64,000 nucleotides of DNA from Afipia sp. GAS231 (lineage in GTDB: Bacteria > Pseudomonadota > Alphaproteobacteria > Rhizobiales > Xanthobacteraceae). The translations under genes and the position numbers were made by a program. The notes beneath the pieces are model-generated. The model was not told the origin of the DNA. It did not search any database and saw only the letters and a program-made list of their open reading frames with translations. Position 1 is the first letter of the stretch. The number at the start of each line of letters is the position of its first letter. Shown piece by piece: positions 8,058 to 17,854 of the stretch. The DNA is taken from NCBI RefSeq assembly GCF_900103365.1, contig NZ_LT629703.1, positions 4,712,001 through 4,776,000 of the forward strand, written 5' to 3'.

Positions 8058-8930
8058 CTACGCCGTGGCGGCCTTCTGGGCCGCCGCCAAGACATCGCGG
8101 GGAAGCGTTGTGCCGGCGACGTGCTCCGTGCCGGCGACGCCGAGGTCCATCCAGCCCGCGTTAACGGCCTCGAACATCGCTTCCGCCGGTCCGGTTTGGC
8201 CCTTCGGGATGCCAAACTGCTCGAACGCAGCCGGCCACTCGGCCCGCGGGACGGCGAAGGCCCTGACTTCGCGCTGCATGACATCGCCCAGTTGCGCTGC
8301 GACTTCATCCGCGCTGACCATCGAACCAAGTTCGATGACGCGATGCCGCGACCACGCCGGCCCGGTCAGCAGCGTCGCCACCTCGGCACCAATGTCGTTC
8401 GTCGCGACCATCGTCGATTTCCGGCTGGTCGGATTGTAGTAAACTGGGAGCGTGCCGCCCTGGGCGACGTGCAGGCCGTAAAGGAAGTTCTCGAAGAATC
8501 CGCCGGCGCGCACGACAGCGACCGGCGACGCCAAGTCGCGAAAGCCTTGCTCCAGCAGCGACAGGGCGGTGATCATTCCCAGCCCGCTGGTCCGGTTCGC
8601 CCCCATCGACGAGAGTGCGACCACACGCGGCGGCGCTGCCTTGGTCAGCACCTCGACATAGTTCGCGATGACGGCCTTGGCTTCCTTGAAATCCGGCGAG
8701 GGGGCCCAGTTTGCCGGCAGCATGACAAACGCGCCGTCGACGCCGTCGAGCGCCCGCTCGATCGCTGCCGTGTCGTTCCAGTCGCCGTCCACCAGTTCGA
8801 CGCCCTGGTCGATCCAGTCCGCCGCCTTCTCGCGACTGCGGACCAGCGCGCGGACCCTCTTGCCGTGAGCCAACAGATGCCTGGCCGTTGCGCCGCCGAC
8901 TTTTCCTGTAATTCCCATAACTAGAAACAT
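8058..8930 (-). CDS. NmrA-like NAD(P)-binding oxidoreductase
   Basis: A 290-residue Rossmann-fold protein of the NmrA/atypical SDR type. The dinucleotide motif is GITGKVGGATARHLL at the very N-terminus, followed by VRALVRSREKA, typical of NADPH-selective members. No Tyr-x3-Lys pair is evident, as in NmrA and quinone-reductase-like (QorB) proteins. The start ATG 8930 begins MFLVMGITGK; the frame extends to 8978 without homology. It is divergent from an HxlR regulator, an arrangement common for redox-stress-inducible quinone reductases, which suggests such a role here (inference). Confidence 0.82.
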   Translation of the reverse strand: MFLVMGITGKVGGATARHLLAHGKRVRALVRSREKAADWIDQGVELVDGDWNDTAAIERALDGVDGAFVMLPANWAPSPDFKEAKAVIANYVEVLTKAAPPRVVALSSMGANRTSGLGMITALSLLEQGFRDLASPVAVVRAGGFFENFLYGLHVAQGGTLPVYYNPTSRKSTMVATNDIGAEVATLLTGPAWSRHRVIELGSMVSADEVAAQLGDVMQREVRAFAVPRAEWPAAFEQFGIPKGQTGPAEAMFEAVNAGWMDLGVAGTEHVAGTTLPRDVLAAAQKAATA

Positions 8931-8969
8931 GCGTATTCTCCCGGTGCTAGATGGTCTACATTCTAGGGT

Positions 8970-8988
8970 AGGTCTCATATAAAGACCT
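8970..8988. promoter_or_regulatory. Inverted repeat in the HxlR/NmrA intergenic region
   Basis: AGGTCT (8970-8975) and AGACCT (8983-8988) form an inverted repeat with a 7-base AT-rich spacer. A second, wider pair, GGTCTA near 8953 and TAGACC at 8989, flanks it. This is a plausible binding site for the divergent HxlR regulator, but that is inferred from position only. Confidence 0.45.
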
Positions 8989-9046
8989 TAGACCTGCACC
9001 GTAAGGAGGCAGGTTTTTGTAACCAGGAGAGAAAAAGGGAACCCGC

Positions 9047-9469
9047 ATGAGCGACGCATTGAGAGCGATCGAGCGATTCAGCCGATATCAATCGGACGAC
9101 GCCCAGTCAGTAGACTCCGTACATTGCCCAGTGCGCGACGTGCTCGACTGCATCGGCGACAAATGGAGCATACTCATGATCATGACCCTCGCGACGCGAC
9201 CGCAGCGCTTCAGCGAGCTTCACAGAGCCATCCGCGACATCTCCAAGCGCATGCTCACCCAGACGCTGCGCGACTTGGAGCGCGACGGACTTATCACCCG
9301 CCATGTCTTTCCGACCAAGCCGCCGAGCGTTGAATATTGCCTTTCCCCGCTAGGCCAATCCCTGCTGGACCCGATGGCGAGCCTCATCGATTGGGCCGAC
9401 CGTCGTTATTCCGAGATCCATGCCGCGCGCGTTCGCTTTGACGGAGCACCCTGTGATGTCCAGCGCTAG
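9047..9469 (+). CDS. HxlR family transcriptional regulator
   Basis: A 140-residue winged-helix regulator. The family core is visible: [19 protein letters not shown], then [29 protein letters not shown], and the wing [17 protein letters not shown]. The conserved N-terminal Cys, which in some HxlR and QorR/YodB members senses quinones or diamide, is present at about residue 26. It is divergent from the NmrA-like reductase and likely represses it. Confidence 0.9.
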   Translation: MSDALRAIERFSRYQSDDAQSVDSVHCPVRDVLDCIGDKWSILMIMTLATRPQRFSELHRAIRDISKRMLTQTLRDLERDGLITRHVFPTKPPSVEYCLSPLGQSLLDPMASLIDWADRRYSEIHAARVRFDGAPCDVQR

Positions 9470-9690
9470 TGATCTGAAACAGAAGTTCGCATCATCGCAT
9501 GTGGGAGGTCTGGCGGCGTGCTTCAGATGGAGATACCTGCGGCCGGCTCGTTGACTCGCTGCCGAGAGAATGGATGAGGCGATGCCCGGTTTGAGTCTGC
9601 AATACGCCGCATAGCGGACATGGGTCGAGCTCGCTCACGAACCTCGATTTATGAGTACACGCCCTGGCTCAAAGCTTATTGGCACACAGC
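9470..9690. other. Intergenic stretch without recognised features
   Basis: A 221-base gap between the HxlR gene and the membrane protein gene that is read from the other strand. I see no convincing ORF, palindrome or known repeat in it. Confidence 0.5.
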
Positions 9691-10344
9691 CTAGTTCGCC
9701 ACGAAGTACCAGTCCTTGTCGTAGCGAACGAGCCGGCTCGGCGGCTTGTCGTCGAACTCGAAGAAGTCCTTGGGGTCCGCGCCCGCGGGCACGTGCAGGA
9801 AGCCGCTGAAAGTGTGCTTGAGCCCGCGCGAGGTCAGGAACAGCACATAGCTGCCTTTCTCCATCCGATCGACGACGATGTCGTTACCCCCGGCGGAAAC
9901 GTTGGCCTCGCCGTCGCCGAGCGCGATCAGGTTTTCATTGTAATTGACATTGGGCTTGAGTTCGCCGGCCTCGACCCGGGCCACGATGCGCTCGCGGCTG
10001 GCCCGGTGCCAGGCGAAATTCCGTTGCAGCGCGATCTCCTGCAGCGGCGCGTAGATCAGTGTGGCGAGCGTCAGCGCATAGACCAGGACGGGCGCGGCGA
10101 ACTTCACGCCGTGAGGTCGGATCTGCAGCAGCAGGGTCATCGACCACAGGCCGCAGCCGATGAAGGTCAGCGCCGCCAGCGGCACCAGCACCAGCAGCAC
10201 AAAGCCCGACGGCCAGTCGGCCATCGATAATTCGAAGGTCGCGATGCCAAGCGTGACGGCCGAGATGACCAGCGCCGCCAGTAGCGCGGCGCGAACCGAC
10301 GGTTTCGCTCCGGACGCTGTCGCTGATGTCGTTATTTCCGCCAT
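9691..10344 (-). CDS. Hypothetical membrane protein
   Basis: A 217-residue protein of unknown function. After a short polar N-terminus, hydrophobic segments lie at about residues 18-38, 48-70 and 83-100. A soluble domain of about 110 residues follows, which contains VSAGGNDIVVDRMEKGSYVLFL and ends KDWYFVAN. I do not recognise a named family. The gene stands alone, with no clear operon partner. Confidence 0.65.
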   Translation of the reverse strand: MAEITTSATASGAKPSVRAALLAALVISAVTLGIATFELSMADWPSGFVLLVLVPLAALTFIGCGLWSMTLLLQIRPHGVKFAAPVLVYALTLATLIYAPLQEIALQRNFAWHRASRERIVARVEAGELKPNVNYNENLIALGDGEANVSAGGNDIVVDRMEKGSYVLFLTSRGLKHTFSGFLHVPAGADPKDFFEFDDKPPSRLVRYDKDWYFVAN

Positions 10345-10474
10345 TGGGATGTGTCGCGCCGCCCTCGGCCAGCGTTCGGGTTTAACCGGCCATTAACCAA
10401 AACCGCCCCAACAATAGCCCCAGAGGATGGCCCGCCGCCACGGCCGGGCTGACCGCAACGGAAGAGGGCGCGAC

Positions 10475-10732
10475 ATGGACCGCGATCTGGACCTCGAGCA
10501 GCTTTTCGCCAAGACGCCGGCAACCCTCGACGAGATCAAGTGGCGGGTGACCCGCGCGCTCGACCGCCATCCGCTCTGCCGCAACGTCGAGTTCGACATC
10601 GTCAGCATGCCCCGGACCGGCAAAAGCAACTGGACCATCAGCCTGCGCTCGGTCGCCCCCGACGCGCTCTGGGAAGCCTCCGATATCGTCGCCGATATCC
10701 AGGAGGCCTATGACCTCGCCGTTGCGGCCTGA
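10475..10732 (+). CDS. Small conserved hypothetical protein
   Basis: An 85-residue acidic soluble protein starting MDRDLDLEQLFAKTPATLDE. ATG 10475 fits better than the in-frame ATG at 10427, because GGAAGAGGGCG precedes it and the upstream residues are low-complexity Arg/Gly. It contains no motif I can name. Codon use matches the neighbourhood, so it looks genuine. Confidence 0.6.
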   Translation: MDRDLDLEQLFAKTPATLDEIKWRVTRALDRHPLCRNVEFDIVSMPRTGKSNWTISLRSVAPDALWEASDIVADIQEAYDLAVAA

Positions 10733-10842
10733 TTCCGTATCATTTCGAGGCAATTGCGGGCATTTCGCAGCCGGGCTAATGGTCCCGGCGGCATGGTAAA
10801 GCCTTAATTACCATTCAGTTATCGAGCAACCGGCAAGGGCGG

Positions 10843-11568
10843 ATGGAGACCTTTTTGACCAGAGCCATGACCATCGTCGCGCTGACCTGCTTTCTCGTGG
10901 TCGGCGCCGCCGCGACCAGCATTCTCGGTCGCGACAGCGTGCCCCTGGCGCGCTTCGAACTGGCTTCCGCCTCCACCTCCAGCATTCAGGCCCCGGTTGC
11001 GAACCGGGAAAACAAGAAAGACAAGCTCGCCGTCGTTAGCCAGGCGCTGGCCGCGTTCGAGCAGGTGCAGACCGAACCGGTGCAGGCCGACCCTGCGCTG
11101 AACGAATCGCTGCGCCGGGCCTATGCCTCGACGTCGCCGGCCGATCTCGGAGTGCCGCAGGCGCTCGGAGTGCCGCAGGCGATTGCGCCTTCCGCGGCGC
11201 CTGCGCCCGCCACCGCTGTGCCGCCGAAGCCGAAGGCCGCCGCCAAGCCGCAGCCGCAGAAGAATTATGCGCTGCTGAGCGACATCCAGATCGCCGGGAT
11301 CAAGGAGCGGCTGAAACTTTCCTCTTCGCAGGAATCCTACTGGCCGCCGGTCGAGAACGCATTGCGGGCCGTCGCCCGCAAGATCCACGCCGGCCGCCAG
11401 GCCAATCCGAATGCGCCCGGCGTGCCGATTGATCCCGACGCCGAGGAAGTCCAGCAGTTGAAATCGGCGGCGATGCCGCTGCTGTTCCAGCTCCGTGAAG
11501 ACCAGAAGAGCGAAGTGCGCTCGCTCGCCCGCATCATCGGGCTGGACAAAGTCGCCTCGATGATCTGA
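10843..11568 (+). CDS. Hypothetical envelope protein with Pro/Ala linker
   Basis: A 241-residue protein with an N-terminal hydrophobic signal or anchor (residues 5-25), a long Ala/Pro-rich linker, and a C-terminal helical domain with KERLKLSSSQESYWPPVENAL and LREDQKSEVRSLARIIGL. The C-terminal domain resembles periplasmic Spy/LTxxQ-like helical proteins, but the match is by eye and weak. The linker holds an exact 18-bp tandem duplication (11146-11181) encoding LGVPQA twice. It lies upstream of another membrane-anchored protein gene. Confidence 0.65.
   Translation: METFLTRAMTIVALTCFLVVGAAATSILGRDSVPLARFELASASTSSIQAPVANRENKKDKLAVVSQALAAFEQVQTEPVQADPALNESLRRAYASTSPADLGVPQALGVPQAIAPSAAPAPATAVPPKPKAAAKPQPQKNYALLSDIQIAGIKERLKLSSSQESYWPPVENALRAVARKIHAGRQANPNAPGVPIDPDAEEVQQLKSAAMPLLFQLREDQKSEVRSLARIIGLDKVASMI
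11146..11181 (+). repeat. Exact 18-bp tandem duplication inside a CDS
   Basis: CTCGGAGTGCCGCAGGCG occurs twice back to back and adds six residues to the Pro/Ala linker of the envelope protein at 10843. Perfect identity suggests a recent slippage event. Confidence 0.85.
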
Positions 11569-11678
11569 GGCGTTGCGGCGGCCGCAGGCATCGCCGGTTC
11601 CAATGCTTCTCCGCTCCAAGTTCCCGGAACATCGGCCCTGTGCCGCGCGTTGCCCGCGTGAATCAAGGAGCCGATACC

Positions 11679-12311
11679 ATGCGCACAACGACAGCCTATT
11701 TTGCAGGCGTGGGAACCGTGGCGGTCGCGATCGCCGCTGGTCTTGGCGGCGGATTGCTGTTCGCCAATATGGTCGCGCCGCACCAACCGAAATATGCGGC
11801 GGAGCCGACCAAGCTGGAGCAGCGGATGGCGGACCGCACGATTCCGGTGAGTTCGGCGCCGTCGGAACCGGTGCCGTATCTTGCCGCCACGCAACCCGCG
11901 GCGACAACGCCGGTGGCCGCGGCCGCGCCGGCGCAGGGCCAACCGCAGGCACAGACAGAGCCGCCTGCCGCGACGCCGCCGGTTGAACAGCAGGCGAATA
12001 ATGCGGCTGCGGCGCAACCAGCAGCATCAACGCCCCCGACGTCCGACCAGATCGCGCGTGAGCCGGCCGCTTCGCCGCGCGAGGCGTTCGCCAAAGCGCG
12101 CGGCGCCGACATCAAACGCGCGGCCACCGAGAAGCGTCGCGCCGAGCGTCATCAGCAATGGGCCGACAAGCGCCGCGTTCGTCAGCCGCGCGAGCAGGAA
12201 CTGGAGGCGGTCGAGCAGAGCGTCCGCGACGCGACCGAGCCGCGGCAGGCCTTCATGGCCGAGCCGGCAAGGCTTGATACGCCGCGGATCAGGCTGTTCG
12301 GCGACGACTGA
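11679..12311 (+). CDS. Hypothetical membrane-anchored protein, Ala/Pro-rich
   Basis: A 210-residue protein with one N-terminal membrane segment (about residues 8-30), a low-complexity Ala/Pro/Thr/Gln linker, and a strongly charged C-terminal helix rich in Arg, Glu and Lys (RAERHQQWADKRRVRQPREQ). This looks like a periplasmic protein tethered to the inner membrane. No family was recognised. The start ATG 11679 follows AAGGAGCC. It may be co-transcribed with the gene before it, about 110 bp upstream. Confidence 0.6.
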   Translation: MRTTTAYFAGVGTVAVAIAAGLGGGLLFANMVAPHQPKYAAEPTKLEQRMADRTIPVSSAPSEPVPYLAATQPAATTPVAAAAPAQGQPQAQTEPPAATPPVEQQANNAAAAQPAASTPPTSDQIAREPAASPREAFAKARGADIKRAATEKRRAERHQQWADKRRVRQPREQELEAVEQSVRDATEPRQAFMAEPARLDTPRIRLFGDD

Positions 12312-12352
12312 TCGAACGCCGCATGAGGCGTTGTCGATAAATCACCCGGCGC

Positions 12353-12380
12353 GGGACGAGGGCTGATCGCGCCTCGTCCC
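12353..12380 (+). terminator. Possible terminator hairpin
   Basis: GGGACGAGG and CCTCGTCCC form a perfect 9-bp stem with a 10-base loop, 41 bases after the preceding stop codon. It lies between convergent genes. The following T-tract is poor (GTTGCTTC), so its strength as a terminator is uncertain. Confidence 0.5.
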
Positions 12381-12417
12381 GTTGCTTCAAGCGCCTGCGC
12401 GACGCCTGCGCCTTCAG

Positions 12418-12765
12418 CTATTTACAGTCGCCCTTGCGCAGGAAAACCGCGTCGGCCTTTTCCGAAAGGCAAAGGTTCGGATAGGTACGCGGGAAGCCCT
12501 GTGGATCGCGGGCGCATACCGGGTCGTAGATGAAGGGACAGAACGACCCGAAACATTCGCCAACGTGCAGCACGCGCGCGTGCGCCCGCCGGGCAAAGCA
12601 GGCGTTGTTGTAGGTCGAGCGCGTTCCGTCCCGGTTCAGCGCGCAAACCTTGAGGACATAGAGCGGGCATATGCCCTTGGCGACTGCCGGCTGTTGTCCA
12701 GTGAAGGTGCTGACCGCAAGGGCGCCAAGCAACGCCAATCCCGTCGCAATACTGTGAAGCCGCAT
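12418..12765 (-). CDS. Secreted protein with two Kazal-like domains
   Basis: A 115-residue protein with a Sec signal peptide (MRLHSIATGLALLGALAVST, cleavage probably after AVA). Two Kazal-like units of about 38 residues follow, each with the pattern C-x7-C, then T-Y-x-N-x-C, then a terminal G-E/D-C: first around VCALNRDGTRSTYNNAC, then around VCARDPQGFPRTYPNLC. Kazal domains are tight-binding inhibitors of serine proteases and are rare in bacteria compared with eukaryotes. The target, whether the cell's own periplasmic proteases or host proteases, is unknown. It stands alone. Confidence 0.8.
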   Translation of the reverse strand: MRLHSIATGLALLGALAVSTFTGQQPAVAKGICPLYVLKVCALNRDGTRSTYNNACFARRAHARVLHVGECFGSFCPFIYDPVCARDPQGFPRTYPNLCLSEKADAVFLRKGDCK

Positions 12766-12885
12766 GACATTCCTCCCTCATCTGTCATTGCTTTACGAAG
12801 TCCAGTCAACTTGAAGTAGAGTGAATGGCGAGTCAAGATCGGAGGTCACAGGACAACCCGATCGTGTTCAGGGAGCGGGCTTCAT

Positions 12886-13533
12886 TCAAGGAGCAGGTTT
12901 GGCCGACCCGGCGCGCCCCGTCACGCCGTCGATCAGAATATCGAACTCGCGCAGCGCATCCTTCAGCACTTTCTTGGGATGCGACGACCGCGCGATCGCC
13001 ATCGCCGCCTCCGACAGCGCGCCGAGGATCATGTGCGCGAGCATGTCGACCGGCCGCTCGGCGATCGCACCGGTTTTGATCGCGCCACTGAGGCCGTTGC
13101 GCAGCGCCGCCAGCGTGTAGCGCGATTCGATCTCGCGCAGCTCGTCGAGCGACAGCACGGCGCGGGCATCGCGCAACACGATCCGCTGCACCACCGGGTC
13201 GAGGCAGGCCTCGAGGAAGGCGCGGCAGCCGGCATGCAGCCCGGCCAGCGCATCGGGCTGGGCCTGGGCGACCTTCATCAGGCGCGCGGTGAGCGCTGCC
13301 TCCTCCTGCTCGAACACTGCGCGGAACAGCGCCGCCTTGTTGTCGAAGTGATGGTAGAGCGCGCCGCGGGTGACGCCGGCGGCGGTGAGGATGTCTTCGG
13401 TCGCGGTGTCGGCAAATCCTTTTTTCGCGAACAGGTCGCGCGCGGCGCGCAGCAGCAGCGCGGTGGTGGCGGCCGAGCGCTCTTGCTGGGTCTTTCGCGG
13501 TTTCTTGCGCGCCGGCGCATCTGACTTGCTCAT
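12886..13533 (-). CDS. TetR/AcrR family regulator
   Basis: A 215-residue repressor-type protein. The TetR DNA-binding domain is clear at about residues 18-65 (LFAKKGFADTATEDILTAAGVTRGALYHHFDNKAALF), followed by a helical ligand domain. ATG 13533 starts MSKSDAPARKK; the frame continues to 13584 without support. It is divergent from the alpha/beta hydrolase at 13629 and probably represses it and itself through the palindrome at 13591. Confidence 0.9.
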   Translation of the reverse strand: MSKSDAPARKKPRKTQQERSAATTALLLRAARDLFAKKGFADTATEDILTAAGVTRGALYHHFDNKAALFRAVFEQEEAALTARLMKVAQAQPDALAGLHAGCRAFLEACLDPVVQRIVLRDARAVLSLDELREIESRYTLAALRNGLSGAIKTGAIAERPVDMLAHMILGALSEAAMAIARSSHPKKVLKDALREFDILIDGVTGRAGSAKPAP

Positions 13534-13590
13534 GTCAGCGACGATATAGGCTCCGCGCCGGTCTTGACAGGGGAGGGGTTCCAATCATAA

Positions 13591-13607
13591 ACATACAGAT
13601 AGTATGT
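13591..13607. promoter_or_regulatory. TetR-type operator palindrome
   Basis: ACATAC-AGATA-GTATGT is a perfect inverted repeat with a 5-base spacer, similar in form to AcrR/TetR operators. It is located 22 bases before the hydrolase start and 58 bases before the TetR start. Confidence 0.75.
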
Positions 13608-13628
13608 ATACTAATTAGGGAGTGTCCG

Positions 13629-14534
13629 ATGACCGTCGATGCGCCAATGGCCGCCCACCTCTACCGCTCGCCGTTGCTCGGCACCGCCCGAAATGTCCGC
13701 GTCGAGGCCGGCGACATCAGGGTTTTCGAGCGCGGCGCCGGACCGGCCATCGTGTTCGCGCATGGCTGGCTCGCCAATGCCAACCTGTTTCGCAACGTGG
13801 TGGCGCGGCTCGCCGACCGCTACCGCTGCATCGCGCTCGACCTGCCGCTCGGCGCCCACGGCATCCCGGTCGACCGCGAGGCCGACCTCAGCCCGCCCGG
13901 CTGCGGCGCGATCATTGTCGACGTCATCGAGGCGCTCGGGCTCACCGACGTGACGCTGGTCGGCAACGATTCCGGCGGCGCCTATTCGCAAGTCGGCGTT
14001 GCCGCCCGCCCCGAGCGGATCGGGCGGCTGGTGCTGGCCTCGTGCGAGACGCCGGACGACGTGTTTCCGCCGCCACCCTTCACCGGATTGCGCCAGGCGG
14101 CGGCGTCGGTCGAATTTCTCAAGGGCGCGCTGCAGGGGCTGCGCAGCCGCGAGCGCCGGCTGCGCCCGGAAGCCTTCGGGCTGCTGGCGAAACATCCGAT
14201 ACCGGATGACGTGTTCGACAGCTACGCGCTGCCGGTGGTCGAGGACGATCGCATCCTGCACGATATCGCCAAAGCGATGCGCTCGGCGTCGGAGACGCAT
14301 GTGCGGCGCGCCGCCGACGCGCTGATCGCGGACTTCCGCAAACCGGTGCTGATGGCCTGGGCCGCGGAGGATCCGGTGTTTCCGCTCGCGCATGCGCAGG
14401 CCTACGCATTGAGATTGCCGAACGCCCGGGTCGATACCATCGCCGACGCCTACAGCTTTACGGCGGAAGACCAGCCGGAGAAACTGGCGGAACTGATCGC
14501 GGCATTCATCGCAGAAACCGGCGGCGGGTCGTGA
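13629..14534 (+). CDS. Alpha/beta hydrolase lacking the usual catalytic His
   Basis: A 301-residue alpha/beta-fold hydrolase related to haloalkane dehalogenases and epoxide hydrolases: FAHGWLANANLF near the N-terminus, nucleophile Asp in VGNDSGGAYSQ, and acid region AAEDPVFPL. Where the family normally has a GHF-type motif with the catalytic His, this protein reads ADAYSFTAEDQPEKL, with no His in the region. It may be inactive as a classical hydrolase or use a different base. It is divergent from a TetR regulator, with an operator-like palindrome between them. Confidence 0.82.
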   Translation: MTVDAPMAAHLYRSPLLGTARNVRVEAGDIRVFERGAGPAIVFAHGWLANANLFRNVVARLADRYRCIALDLPLGAHGIPVDREADLSPPGCGAIIVDVIEALGLTDVTLVGNDSGGAYSQVGVAARPERIGRLVLASCETPDDVFPPPPFTGLRQAAASVEFLKGALQGLRSRERRLRPEAFGLLAKHPIPDDVFDSYALPVVEDDRILHDIAKAMRSASETHVRRAADALIADFRKPVLMAWAAEDPVFPLAHAQAYALRLPNARVDTIADAYSFTAEDQPEKLAELIAAFIAETGGGS

Positions 14535-14560
14535 CCACGGTGCCGACGGCGTGGCCGTGA

Positions 14561-15541
14561 TCACTGGGTCTTGATGCCCGCCTCTCGAATGACCTTTGCC
14601 CATTTCGCGCCTTCGGTCCTGAACAGGGTAGCAGCCTGGTCAGGCGTATTGCCGACCGCCACGAAGCCAAGCGTCGCCATTTTCTCCTTGATGTCAGGCA
14701 GCGCGATGATCTTGACGATCTCGCGATGAAGCAGCGTGGTAATCTCCTTCGGCGTTCCGGCCGGAACGATGAACGCGAACCATCCCTCGCCCTCTACTTC
14801 AGGATAGCCGGCCTCCGCCATGCTGGGCACCTCCGGCAGTGCCTGCGACCGCATCTTGCTCGTCACAGCCAGCGCGCGCAGCTTGCCTTCGGTGATCTGC
14901 GACACGGCCGGCGGCAACGAGGTGAAGGCAATGGGCGTATGCCCGGCGAGCGTCGAGCCGACCGCCAAGCCGGCACTATTGAAGGGTACATGCACAAGGT
15001 CGAGGCCGAGCAACAGACGGAAGTGCTCGCCGATCAGATGTGGAGGTGTCCCGGTTCCCGGAGAAGCGAAGCTGTATTTGGCGGGACTGGATTTGATCAA
15101 TGCAACGAGATCTTTGACAGTCTGGACTGCCAGGGACGGATGGACCGTGAGCACCGTGGGCGAGGTAACGGCAATCGTTACCGGGTCGAAGTCCTTGTAG
15201 GGATCGTAAGGTACCGTATCGTACATGGCTGGATTGACGACGATATTTGGCGGAACCACAAGGACGGTGTAACCGTCGGGTGCGGCTCTCGCTCCTTGAC
15301 CGATGCCGATATTGCCACCGGCACCTCCGATGTTCTCGACGTAGAACGTCTTTCCGAGCTGGTCGGACAATTTTTGTGCGATGAGGCGCGCCAGGATGTC
15401 GGTCGGACCGGCGGCTGCGTAAGGAACGATCACGTGCACCGGCCGCGTCGGATACGTTTGCGCCGACGCAGCCGTCGACAGAATAGGCGCGAAGGCCGCA
15501 CCCGCCGTGAGCTGCAGAAATTGCCGGCGCAAAAGTCTCAT
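14561..15541 (-). CDS. Bug family (TTT) substrate-binding protein
   Basis: A 326-residue periplasmic binding protein of the Bug/TctC type used by tripartite tricarboxylate transporters. It has an RR-containing signal peptide (MRLLRRQFLQLTAGAAFAP ... ASAQ), then YPTRPVHVIVPYAAAGPTDILAR and ENIGGAGGNIGI, the two loops that bind carboxylate ligands. No TctA/TctB membrane partners are in the window, which is typical for orphan Bug receptors. It is divergent from the LysR regulator at 15682, so it is probably induced by a carboxylic acid (inference). Confidence 0.9.
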   Translation of the reverse strand: MRLLRRQFLQLTAGAAFAPILSTAASAQTYPTRPVHVIVPYAAAGPTDILARLIAQKLSDQLGKTFYVENIGGAGGNIGIGQGARAAPDGYTVLVVPPNIVVNPAMYDTVPYDPYKDFDPVTIAVTSPTVLTVHPSLAVQTVKDLVALIKSSPAKYSFASPGTGTPPHLIGEHFRLLLGLDLVHVPFNSAGLAVGSTLAGHTPIAFTSLPPAVSQITEGKLRALAVTSKMRSQALPEVPSMAEAGYPEVEGEGWFAFIVPAGTPKEITTLLHREIVKIIALPDIKEKMATLGFVAVGNTPDQAATLFRTEGAKWAKVIREAGIKTQ

Positions 15542-15681
15542 GACGGATCTCCCGGCTTCTAGGGAACATCGTTGCAGCACTGCCTCGGCGTCAATGCTCC
15601 CCAAGAGACCAGATTACCATTTTCGAGAAAGACGAGATATAGTATGAGAATAGCGAAAATCATATTGAATTGGATATGGCA

Positions 15682-16614
15682 ATGGAGCTGAGGCATCTTC
15701 GGTTTTTCATCGCCGTCGCGGAAGAGGGGCATATCACGCGGGCCGCGGAGCGCCTCGGGATCCAGCAGCCGCCGCTCAGCCAACGGATCAAGGCGATCGA
15801 GCGCGAACTTGACGTCCAGCTCTTTCGCCGCAAGGCGCGCGGTGTCGAGTTGACCGAAGCTGGCCGCGTCTTCCTTGATAATGCGCGCGCGATGCTCGCG
15901 CATAACGAGCGGGCAATCGACTCGACACGGCGTACGGCACGCGGCGAGCAGGGCCGGCTTTGCGTAGGCGTTACGCCCACCGGTCCATTTCATCCGTTCG
16001 TGCCGCGTGTTATCCGCGCGTTCCGGGAGGCCTTCCCGCTGGTGAGCCTGACATTGGAAGAGTGCCTCAGCCCAGAACTTCTCATACGCCTCCGAAACGA
16101 GCAGATGGACGCAGCCTTTCTAAGAACGCCCATGGCCGAGCCGGAGCACCTTGTCATCGCCCCCTTGATCGAGGAACCGATGGTGGTGGCCTTGCCCAAC
16201 GCTCATGCGCTGGTTCAGAACGACGGTGACCGCGCGGCATTGTCATTGAAAGACCTCGCCGGCGAAACCTTCATCGTCTACGCGCGCCAACATGGGCCGG
16301 GACTGTATGACGCGACGACTGTGGCGTGCCTCAAGGCAGGCTTCAGCCCACGCCTCGGCCAGGAAGCCCCTCGCGTCACATCGGCGCTGGGTCTCGTCGC
16401 CGCCGGACTTGGCATTTCTGTCGTGCCGGCTTCCATGCAGCGAATGGCGATGGACGGTGTAGCTTACCGTCGGCTCAAGGGCGCCGCGCAACCGAAGGCC
16501 GTTCTGACTCTCGCATCGCGCCGCGGCGACCCCTCAGCGGTGGTTCGCAACTTCCTGAGCCTGGTTAGGCGAACCGCGAAAAACTTCCAAGCCGATTCGG
16601 AAAAAGCGGCATAG
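15682..16614 (+). CDS. LysR family regulator
   Basis: A 310-residue LysR-type activator. Its N-terminal HTH reads MELRHLRFFIAVAEEGHITRAA, RLGIQQPPLSQRIKAIERELDVQLFRR; a periplasmic-binding-protein-like effector domain follows. The frame opens with TTG at 15670 and has ATGs at 15676 and 15682; I chose 15682 because family members begin with MELRHLR. Divergent from the Bug receptor gene, it likely controls that gene in response to its ligand. Confidence 0.9.
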   Translation: MELRHLRFFIAVAEEGHITRAAERLGIQQPPLSQRIKAIERELDVQLFRRKARGVELTEAGRVFLDNARAMLAHNERAIDSTRRTARGEQGRLCVGVTPTGPFHPFVPRVIRAFREAFPLVSLTLEECLSPELLIRLRNEQMDAAFLRTPMAEPEHLVIAPLIEEPMVVALPNAHALVQNDGDRAALSLKDLAGETFIVYARQHGPGLYDATTVACLKAGFSPRLGQEAPRVTSALGLVAAGLGISVVPASMQRMAMDGVAYRRLKGAAQPKAVLTLASRRGDPSAVVRNFLSLVRRTAKNFQADSEKAA

Positions 16615-16735
16615 CCCGAACGGCTGCGCCACAATGGCGTAACCATTTTTTCACGGCGTCGGGCCGAACGCAATTGTTGGCTTTCATGGCCGCGCGATCG
16701 CTGCCCGTGCCCGGCGAAACGAATGAAAATTATGA

Positions 16736-17824
<1,089 letters not shown>

Positions 17825-17854
17825 GGCACCGCAACGCATTGCCGATTGCGTGGT

